46,076 bases of DNA from an uncultured Collinsella sp. (lineage in GTDB: Bacteria; Actinomycetota; Coriobacteriia; Coriobacteriales; Coriobacteriaceae). The stretch covers positions 1 to 46,076 of the forward strand of contig CAAEUX010000056.1 of the NCBI GenBank assembly GCA_900759335.1, given 5' to 3'. Shown here one piece after another: positions 1 to 5,654 of the stretch; position 1 is the stretch's first letter, and the number at the start of each line of letters is the position of its first letter. The translations under genes were made by a program, and so were the position numbers. The notes under the pieces are model-generated. The model had not been told where the DNA came from, searched no databases, and saw only the letters and a program-made list of their open reading frames with translations.

Positions 1-89
1 CGGCCGGCGCACTCGCGCCGGTCCATGGCCTGAGCAATGAGCGCCGCCCCCGCGGGCGCATCCATTGCATATTGAGTTTTATCCGACAC
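1..89 (-). CDS. Partial open frame running off the left edge, unidentified
   Basis: On the minus strand, downstream of the NusG-like gene, a frame stays open from just after that gene's stop codon to the window edge. A GTG at 89-87 preceded by a GGAAG stretch would give a product beginning (M)SDKTQYAMDAPAG. Another GTG lies upstream near 104, and an AAGGAGG at about 122-128 could serve a start near there. Only about 30 codons are visible, so no family can be named. Position directly behind a LoaP-type antiterminator suggests the first gene of the operon that antiterminator serves, but this is inference. Confidence 0.3.
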   Translation of the reverse strand, partial: MSDKTQYAMDAPAGAALIAQAMDRRECAG

Positions 90-155
90 GTTCTCTTCCA
101 ACACTTCGTCCCCGGGTTGGGGATCCTCCTTGTCTTGTGTTACGGTCGCCAGCAG

Positions 156-710
156 CTAGGCGATCGCCTTTTTAAGGTTGCGCATAACGCGCTGCTCGCT
201 GGAAAGCACCGCGAGGCCAACGCGGGTGGTTACGCGTCGGCCACATAGGTCGAGCTCCAAATAGGCAGTGCTCTTGCGTCTGTTAATGGTTTTGATAAAG
301 CCTTCGTGGCCCAACAGCGGACCAGCCGTCACTATGACCTGGTCGCCATCTTTTAGGGCCTCGCTCATGGGCACAACGCGGTCTCCCCTGTGCGTAAAGC
401 CGCCAATAAGCTGGACCTCTTCTTTTGCCAGCGGCACAAACCGGCCGTCCTGGGAAAGCACCCGGGCAAAGTCGTCCATGCGCAGCAGATACTGTTGCAC
501 GGTTCGGGGTTCTGCCGTATCGCAGATAAGATAACCGGGAAAGAGCGGCTTGGTCGTATCGACCCATTCGCCGTGTACCTTGATCTCGGTTTGAAATTGG
601 GGATAAAAGAGCTCTTGCATGGCGCTCGCCGGCACCATACGCTCGATGCGCTCGCGCATTACGTCTTCGCGACCGTTAATGACCTGAATCACATACCACA
701 CGAGCACCAC
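156..710 (-). CDS. NusG-family transcription antitermination factor, LoaP-like
   Basis: The 184-residue product has NusG architecture: an N-terminal NGN domain beginning WYVIQVINGRE and running to about residue 110, then a C-terminal KOW domain (about 125-180) with DGDQVIVTAGPLLGHEGFI. NusG proteins bind the RNA polymerase clamp and change pausing and termination. This gene stands alone, away from the secE-nusG-rplK context expected for housekeeping nusG, so it is more likely a specialised paralogue of the LoaP/RfaH type, which typically sits in front of long polysaccharide or secondary-metabolite operons. Start is uncertain: GTG codons at 710, 707 and 701 are all possible, and an AAGG lies about five bases before the 707 GTG. 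Its putative target operon lies off the left edge. Family assignment is firm; the LoaP subtype is inferred. Confidence 0.85.
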   Translation of the reverse strand: MVLVWYVIQVINGREDVMRERIERMVPASAMQELFYPQFQTEIKVHGEWVDTTKPLFPGYLICDTAEPRTVQQYLLRMDDFARVLSQDGRFVPLAKEEVQLIGGFTHRGDRVVPMSEALKDGDQVIVTAGPLLGHEGFIKTINRRKSTAYLELDLCGRRVTTRVGLAVLSSEQRVMRNLKKAIA

Positions 711-1437
711 CGCCTTGCTGTCTTACGTGTGGCTCACGGGGTTTGGGTATGGCTTCGCCAGGGCGCTTGTGCGCGAAGGCGCTCCATATTCAAACCCTGA
801 GCCCAGTTAGACAAGCACGTGGCTCTGCCCCACCGTGAACGGTATGTACAAATGCAGTTGCTAGAGACGCGGACGTGTATCGCAAAATGACCGCATCCCC
901 AGCTGGCTGCGTGCGAACCAGTCAAGCGGGTACAAAACTGGACCGCACGCAAACAGCTGTAGGACTGCTTCGCATTGGCATGCAAACTATTAGATATTTG
1001 CATATACGAATTACTTCGATGCAAATAAATTAAGTCGCATGACTTCTTTATTGGAGCTCGTGGTGTTTCTGGCACCGCCGTTACGGCCGGATGCTGATCG
1101 ACCCTGCGCTTTATGGCTTGCTGGAGCCGTGAGCACAGTTGAACTCATGTAACGTTAGGTATCCTAGCACAAGCTGATAACGAAACTGATTTGGGCTGCG
1201 TTGGACAACATATCGTTCATTTGACGTGCTTAAGGGGGTTGTTTTGGGATGTTGTTCACGTTGATGCAGGTTATTGGGGTGCTGGCGGTAATTAAGGGCG
1301 TTCCTGAAGCCCAAATGAAGCAGCGAGCAGCGCCGATAATCGCGTTTGTCTAACAAACTACGTACAGACATGAGAAATAAATTGTGCAACTTTTTGTTGG
1401 TGTGGGTGAGGTTTGTGGTGCGTGGAGTTTTGGCATG
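711..1437. other. Long intergenic region without a recognisable gene
   Basis: This stretch of about 730 bases separates the NusG-like gene from the tRNA-Ala terminator. Frames present in it (for example minus-strand 734-1075) have low-complexity, Cys/Arg/Ser-rich translations without family resemblance and were not accepted. Besides the TGCAAA inverted repeats near 981-1026, nothing recognisable was seen. The 711-950 part may be an untranslated leader of the NusG-like gene. Confidence 0.5.
996..1026. promoter_or_regulatory. AT-rich region with inverted TGCAAA motifs upstream of the NusG-like gene
   Basis: ATTTGCAT at 996-1003 and ATGCAAAT at 1019-1026 are perfect reverse complements 15 bases apart. 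A third TGCAAA lies at 981-986. The stretch 960-1060 is clearly more AT-rich than its surroundings and lies about 290 bases upstream of the NusG-like start. It could be an operator and promoter region with a long leader. No convincing -35/-10 pair was identified. Confidence 0.3.
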
Positions 1438-1468
1438 AAAAAAGGCCTTCGGGATACCGAAAGCCTTT
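1438..1468 (-). terminator. Rho-independent terminator of tRNA-Ala
   Basis: Arms at 1441-1452 and 1457-1468 pair at 11 of 12 positions around a four-base loop. On the minus strand the hairpin is followed by a run of T (six A on the plus strand, 1438-1443). It lies 10 bases after the tRNA 3' end. Confidence 0.8.
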
Positions 1469-1478
1469 ACATTCACGA

Positions 1479-1554
1479 TGGTGGAGACGAGGGGGATCGA
1501 ACCCCTGACCTCTTGACTGCCAGTCAAGCGCTCTCCCAGCTGAGCTACGCCCCC
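1479..1554 (-). tRNA. tRNA-Ala (anticodon GGC)
   Basis: The minus strand folds as a 76-base cloverleaf. The acceptor GGGGGCG pairs with CGTCTCC, including the G3-U70 wobble pair that is the alanine identity element. The anticodon stem CTTGA/TCAAG encloses loop CTGGCAG, giving anticodon GGC. The T arm contains GGTTCGATCCC-type sequence (AGGGG-TTCGATC-CCCCT). The discriminator is A, and CCA is encoded in the genome. It has its own upstream promoter and downstream terminator. Confidence 0.96.
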
Positions 1555-1567
1555 GTAACGAGGAGAT

Positions 1568-1596
1568 ACTATAGGGGAAGTTGGCGCGGCGTGCAA
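1568..1596 (-). promoter_or_regulatory. Promoter of tRNA-Ala
   Basis: On the minus strand TTGCAC (1596-1591) and TATAGT (1573-1568) are separated by exactly 17 bases. This is a good sigma-70-type promoter whose -10 box ends 13 bases before the mature tRNA 5' end at 1554. Confidence 0.8.
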
Positions 1597-1624
1597 GGAC
1601 TTTTTTGGGTCAGATTCTAAATGC

Positions 1625-2266
1625 CTATTGATATAGGTAAGCGATGGCGGTGCCGGTGTGGACTTGGATTGTGGCTGTTGACCTGACGACGTTGCTGATG
1701 CCCGTGTCGGCCAACAGGCCCAGGGGGCTGTGGTCTAGTTCCCACTCTAAGCCGTGTTCGCTTACCTTGGTGTTGGGGGCAATGGATATGATAGAGAACG
1801 TCTTGCCTTCGGCGCTTTCGATGGTCCACGATTCGCCTGCGTGCAAGATGCGGGCCGTGGTCTCGTCTTCGGCAATCCAGATAGGAGCATCCTCGTAGCC
1901 TGCGAGCAGCCCCAGTACGGAAAGCGCCATGTCCGGACGGCCGCCCGTAGCGCAGGTCGCAACCACTTCGGCACCCGGCCAGCGAAGGCGAACGGAATCG
2001 AGCGCCAGTGCCAGATCGGTATAGTCCTTGTAGGGGTCGTGGCGTTCAACTTCAAAGTCGGTGGCGGCATCGACTAGCGCGCGACCCGCATCACTCACCG
2101 TGTCAGCATCCCCCACATACACGTCGCAGCCCAGGCCGGCGCTCAGCAGCGCGTCGAGCCCGCGGTCCACAGCGACAACGTGGTCGCACTCCCCTGCTAG
2201 CTTACGCAACAGATCCGTGCTCGCCACCAAGGGCGAGCCGCAGACCACTAATACCTTGCAAGCCAC
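1625..2266 (-). CDS. thiN: Thiamine pyrophosphokinase (thiamine diphosphokinase)
   Basis: The 213-residue product matches cytosolic thiamine pyrophosphokinase, which transfers pyrophosphate from ATP to thiamine to make the cofactor ThDP. Visible motifs are the N-terminal VVAVDRGLDALL (about 31-42) and YVGDADTVSD (about 50-59), acidic clusters typical of the catalytic domain, and KDYTDLALAL followed by ATCATGGRPDMAL in the nucleotide-binding core. The C-terminal thiamine-binding beta domain ends with the TGISNVV motif. The start is a GTG at 2266 preceded by GAGGG. It follows the HAD gene with a 9-base gap, so the two are probably cotranscribed. No terminator is evident before the tRNA promoter. 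Confidence 0.9.
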   Translation of the reverse strand: MACKVLVVCGSPLVASTDLLRKLAGECDHVVAVDRGLDALLSAGLGCDVYVGDADTVSDAGRALVDAATDFEVERHDPYKDYTDLALALDSVRLRWPGAEVVATCATGGRPDMALSVLGLLAGYEDAPIWIAEDETTARILHAGESWTIESAEGKTFSIISIAPNTKVSEHGLEWELDHSPLGLLADTGISNVVRSTATIQVHTGTAIAYLYQ

Positions 2267-2275
2267 AGCCCTCGC

Positions 2276-2965
2276 CTATCCCTCAAACGAAAGAACGCGG
2301 GCCAGATCCAGCTCCTCGTAGCTGTCGATAAAGATATCGCAGTTGGCGCGTACGTCGTCGCGCTTCATGCGGCCATGCGGGTCATAGATGCCCACACGCT
2401 TAAAGCCGGCGGCCCCAGAGCTCTTAAGGCCAAAGACCGCGTCCTCAAACACCCACGCGCGTTCAAACTTGCACCCATGGCGCTCCTCCAGGCGGCGCAG
2501 CGCCAGCTCGTACACATCGGGGAACTGCTTGGAGCGTCCCGCCTCGCCCGTCGTGGTAACAGACTCCATGTAAGCGTCGAGCCCGGCACCAGCGAGCGCG
2601 GACTGCACCAGCTCGGCCGGCGTGGACGTGGCAACGCACATGGCAATGCCGGCCGCCTTCGCCTGCTCCAAAAATGCCAGGAGCCCCTCGCGCGGCGGCA
2701 CCTTGGAGTACCCATTAATCAGAATATTGCTCAGCTCGCGATACAGCTCCTCGCCATTCGTACCAATGCCCCACGTGTCGTGGTAGGCCTGGCATTCGTC
2801 CTCCAGCGATAGGTGCTCAAATTGGGCAAAATCGTCGACCGTCACGTCAATCCCGTGACGGTGCAATAACTCGGGCTGGGCATAGGCCCAAACGGGGGTG
2901 CTATTAACCAGCGTGCCGTCGCAATCGAAAATAAAAGCAACCTTGGGAGCGGCGGTATGGGACAT
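2276..2965 (-). CDS. HAD-superfamily hydrolase (beta-phosphoglucomutase-like phosphatase)
   Basis: The 229-residue protein is a haloacid dehalogenase-type phosphatase or phosphomutase. Motif I FDCDGTLVNS (about 13-22) supplies the nucleophile and general acid aspartates. A helical cap follows. Motif II is VATSTPAE, motif III the lysine in GRSKQFPDVY, and motif IV VFEDAVFG. Substrate is unknown; members act on sugar phosphates, phosphoglycolate or nucleotides. The frame extends upstream to a TTG at 2986, but ATG at 2965 has an AAAGG seven bases upstream and is preferred. It is transcribed divergently from glgB, so its promoter shares the region with the GGTAAAAC sites. A sugar-phosphate role linked to glycogen is possible but only inferred. 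Confidence 0.8.
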   Translation of the reverse strand: MSHTAAPKVAFIFDCDGTLVNSTPVWAYAQPELLHRHGIDVTVDDFAQFEHLSLEDECQAYHDTWGIGTNGEELYRELSNILINGYSKVPPREGLLAFLEQAKAAGIAMCVATSTPAELVQSALAGAGLDAYMESVTTTGEAGRSKQFPDVYELALRRLEERHGCKFERAWVFEDAVFGLKSSGAAGFKRVGIYDPHGRMKRDDVRANCDIFIDSYEELDLARVLSFEG

Positions 2966-2988
2966 AAACGAACCTTTCGATATCAAAT

Positions 2989-3017
2989 GGTAAACATCCT
3001 GCTAAAAACGTTTTACC
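2989..3017. promoter_or_regulatory. Operator-like sites between the HAD gene and glgB
   Basis: GGTAAAC occurs at 2989-2995 and GCTAAAAACGTTTTACC at 3001-3017. The second is a near-palindrome centred on CG, the layout usual for LacI-family operators. Its right half, GTTTTACC, is the reverse complement of GGTAAAAC, which recurs at 3051 and 12851. Confidence 0.5.
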
Positions 3018-3050
3018 AAACGTCAGTCAAACAATTTTGAAACCCAAATT

Positions 3051-3099
3051 GGTAAAACTGTCAAGAGTTTTACCACGGCAATTCTGCCAGTGGTATAAA
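3051..3099 (+). promoter_or_regulatory. Inverted-repeat operator and likely promoter region of glgB
   Basis: GGTAAAACT (3051-3059) and AGTTTTACC (3066-3074) form a perfect nine-base inverted repeat with a six-base spacer. A -10-like TATAAA lies at 3094-3099. The repeat would overlap the -35 zone of such a promoter, a typical position for a repressor site. The regulator is not encoded in the window. Confidence 0.45.
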
Positions 3100-3185
3100 C
3101 ATGTCGCTTACCGATTAAACGCCCCCGCAAATCCGCTTTCGTCCATAAAACTAACGCACAGGTGCTATGGTAGTTTCTGCCGAAA

Positions 3186-3245
3186 GTTCCACCGAGCACG
3201 CGAGGTGGAACGAATCACTGAAACTTCGCCGTCCCTTCGATTCGT
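3186..3245 (+). promoter_or_regulatory. Tandem hairpins in the glgB leader
   Basis: GTTCCACC (3186-3193) pairs perfectly with GGTGGAAC (3204-3211). Next to it GAATC (3212-3216), extendable to ACGAATC (3210-3216), pairs with GATTC/GATTCGT (3239-3245). The two stems stand back to back between the likely promoter and the glgB start, so they probably belong to the 5' leader RNA. No known riboswitch consensus was recognised. Confidence 0.35.
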
Positions 3246-3295
3246 GCAGCCTGGACCTTTCGCATCTAGTCACCAAGGCAACACGCTGCCGCGTC

Positions 3296-5560
3296 ATGAT
3301 GGGATCAAACGTGAGCGATACAAAGCTAAAGCCAACGGCTAAAAAGCCCGCAACCCGCAAACCGGCTCCGCACGCACCGGAGCTCTCCAAGGACGATGTC
3401 TACCTATTTGGCATTGGTATGTGGGAGCGCAGCTGGGAAAAGATGGGCGCGCATCCCGACACGCAGCAGCGCACGCGCGGCTGGCGCTTTTGCGTTTGGG
3501 CGCCCGACGTAAAGAGTGTCCATGTCATTGGCGAATTTAACGACTGGGATGAGGAAGCCAACCCGCTGGTGCCCGTGCATACGAGCGCTATTTGGGAAGG
3601 CTTTATTCCTGGCGCCGAGCAGGGCCAGCTCTATAAATATCTCATCGAGACCAACGAGGGCGAAAAGCTCTACAAGGCCGATCCGTATGCCTTTAAGGCC
3701 GAGTGCCCTCCGGGTACCGCGAGCGTGCTGTGGACCCTCGATGGCTACAAGTGGAACGACGCCGCGTGGCTCAAGCGCCGCGCCAGCCACAACCACATGT
3801 CGCAGCCGCTCAACATCTACGAGGTGCATATTGGCTCGTGGAAGCGCCACGGCGACACGCCACAGGGCGAGCCCGACGAGTACGGCAACTACCCCGGCCC
3901 CATGGATCCTTTCCCCGCGCAGCGCGGCGAGTTCTACACCTACGACGACTTGTCGGTGGAGCTCGTGGACTACGTGCGGGACATGGGCTACACGCATATC
4001 GAGGTCATGCCGCTCATGGAGCACCCCTTCGATGGCTCCTGGGGCTACCAGACGACCGGCTACTATGCCGCCACGTCGCGCTACGGCAACCCGCAGCAGC
4101 TCATGCACTTTATCGATGCGTGTCACGAGGCGGGCATCGGCGTGATCATGGACTGGGTGCCCGGCGGCTTTTGTGCCGACTCCCACGGCCTTGCCACCTT
4201 TAACGGCCACATGCTGTTTGAGCACGAGATTCACCCCAACTGGGGCACGCACAAGTTTGACTTCGCTCGCGGCGAGGTCCGCTCCTTCCTGGTCTCCAAC
4301 GTGCTGTACTGGCTCGAGAACTTCCACGTTGACGGCATTCGCATGGACGGCGTGTCCAGTATGCTGTACCTCAACTTTGGCATCGACGATCCGGGTCAAA
4401 AGAAGTTCAACAAGTACGGTACCGAGGAGGACCTGGACGCCAGCGCGTTCATTCGCCAGGTCAACTGCGCCGTTGAGGCTCACTTCCCCGACGTGATGAT
4501 GATGGCCGAGGAGTCCACCGCGTGGCCGCTCGTGACCTACCCGCCGCAGGACGGCGGCCTGGGCTTCCACTACAAGTGGGACATGGGCTGGATGAACGAT
4601 ACCCTGCACTACATGCAGACCGATTTTCCGTGGCGCCCCGGCAACCACGGGCTGCTCACGTTCTCCATCATGTATGCCTTTACCGAGAACTTTATCTGCC
4701 CGCTGAGCCACGACGAGGTCGTGCACGGCAAGTGCTCGCTCATCGGCCGCATGCCGGGCGACTGGTGGCGCCAGTTTGCCGGCCTGCGCACGCTGGCTTT
4801 CTACCAGATGACGCATCCCGGTGCCAAGCTCAACTTTATGGGCAACGAGATCGGCCAGTTTATTGAGTGGCGCTACTACGAGTCCATCCAGTGGTTCCTG
4901 ACCGAGGAATACGAGACCCATCGTCATCATCAGGCGTTTATCAAGGCGCTCAACCACCTGTACACCGCCGAGCCCGCCCTGTACGAGCGCGGCTACACCG
5001 ACGACGGCTTTACCTGGATCGACGCGGATAACTCCAAGCAGTCCATCGTGAGCTTTGTGCGTCAGGGCGAGGACGTCGACGACGACCTGGTGATCTTGAT
5101 CAACTTTGACCCGGCGAGCTACGAGAGCTTCCGCGTGGGCGTGCCGCGCGAGGGTGACTGGGAGGTCATCTTTGATTCCGACCGTCCCGAGTTTGGTGGC
5201 AGCGGCTATGCCGGCGAGGAGCCCTACACCTGCTCGAGCGAGCCCTACCCCTGGAACGGGCAGATGGACTCCATCGAGATGAAGGTGCCCGGTCTGGCAG
5301 GTGTGGTACTTAAGCGCCGCGGTCCCAGCAGTTACAAGCCGCCCGTGGTCGAGAAGCCCAAGAAGGCGATGCGCAAGCGCGCGTCCTCGGTAAAGCCCAA
5401 GGCCGCGGCCACTGCCAAGAAGGCGACGGCTAAGGCGAAGGCTGCCAAGCCCGCTGCCAAGGCTACGGCCAAGTCCACCACGGCCAAGAAGGCAGCCACC
5501 AAAAAGGCTGCTCCCAAGGCTAAGGCAGCAGCTGTTAAGGCTCCTGCCAAGGATGCGTAA
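3296..5560 (+). CDS. glgB: 1,4-alpha-glucan (glycogen) branching enzyme with basic Lys/Ala-rich tail
   Basis: GlgB cuts alpha-1,4-glucan chains and re-attaches them by alpha-1,6 bonds. The protein (754 residues from ATG 3296) has an N-terminal CBM48 domain (WRFCVWAPDV from about 62), then a GH13 barrel. The nucleophile is Asp351 in DGIRMDGVSS, the acid/base Glu405 in MMAEEST, and Asp473 lies in SHDEVVHG. A C-terminal beta domain follows. The last roughly 74 residues (about 681-754) are an unusual tail of Lys, Ala, Pro and Thr with repeats such as AKKATAKAKAAK, and the N-terminus (KPTAKKPATRKP) is similarly basic. Start is uncertain: ATG 3296 lacks a clear ribosome site, and GTG 3311 has GGGA six bases upstream. 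It is first gene of the glycogen block, followed 94 bases later by glgP. Confidence 0.95.
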   Translation: MMGSNVSDTKLKPTAKKPATRKPAPHAPELSKDDVYLFGIGMWERSWEKMGAHPDTQQRTRGWRFCVWAPDVKSVHVIGEFNDWDEEANPLVPVHTSAIWEGFIPGAEQGQLYKYLIETNEGEKLYKADPYAFKAECPPGTASVLWTLDGYKWNDAAWLKRRASHNHMSQPLNIYEVHIGSWKRHGDTPQGEPDEYGNYPGPMDPFPAQRGEFYTYDDLSVELVDYVRDMGYTHIEVMPLMEHPFDGSWGYQTTGYYAATSRYGNPQQLMHFIDACHEAGIGVIMDWVPGGFCADSHGLATFNGHMLFEHEIHPNWGTHKFDFARGEVRSFLVSNVLYWLENFHVDGIRMDGVSSMLYLNFGIDDPGQKKFNKYGTEEDLDASAFIRQVNCAVEAHFPDVMMMAEESTAWPLVTYPPQDGGLGFHYKWDMGWMNDTLHYMQTDFPWRPGNHGLLTFSIMYAFTENFICPLSHDEVVHGKCSLIGRMPGDWWRQFAGLRTLAFYQMTHPGAKLNFMGNEIGQFIEWRYYESIQWFLTEEYETHRHHQAFIKALNHLYTAEPALYERGYTDDGFTWIDADNSKQSIVSFVRQGEDVDDDLVILINFDPASYESFRVGVPREGDWEVIFDSDRPEFGGSGYAGEEPYTCSSEPYPWNGQMDSIEMKVPGLAGVVLKRRGPSSYKPPVVEKPKKAMRKRASSVKPKAAATAKKATAKAKAAKPAAKATAKSTTAKKAATKKAAPKAKAAAVKAPAKDA

Positions 5561-5654
5561 CAAAGCCGTTACGGCTGTAATTACCCGCCCCGACAGGGCG
5601 TAGGATACAAGTCATAACCGTTCCGGGAGAAACATCCCCGGGGGAAAGGAACGT

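Noticed and set aside
734..1075. Possible small gene of 113 codons on the minus strand
   Set aside because: The translation is Cys/Ser/Arg-rich without family resemblance, and the region looks like leader and control DNA.
3186..3245. T-box riboswitch before glgB
   Set aside because: Only a GGTGGAAC resemblance to the T-box motif. Stem I, the specifier loop and a terminator are missing, and glgB is not a T-box target.
3404..5563. 719-codon open frame antisense to glgB (and similar long antisense frames in glgP, glgC, glgA)
   Set aside because: GC-rich codon bias of the real genes leaves the opposite strand open. The translations are Val/Leu/Gly/His-rich without domains, and the sense frames carry complete enzyme motifs.
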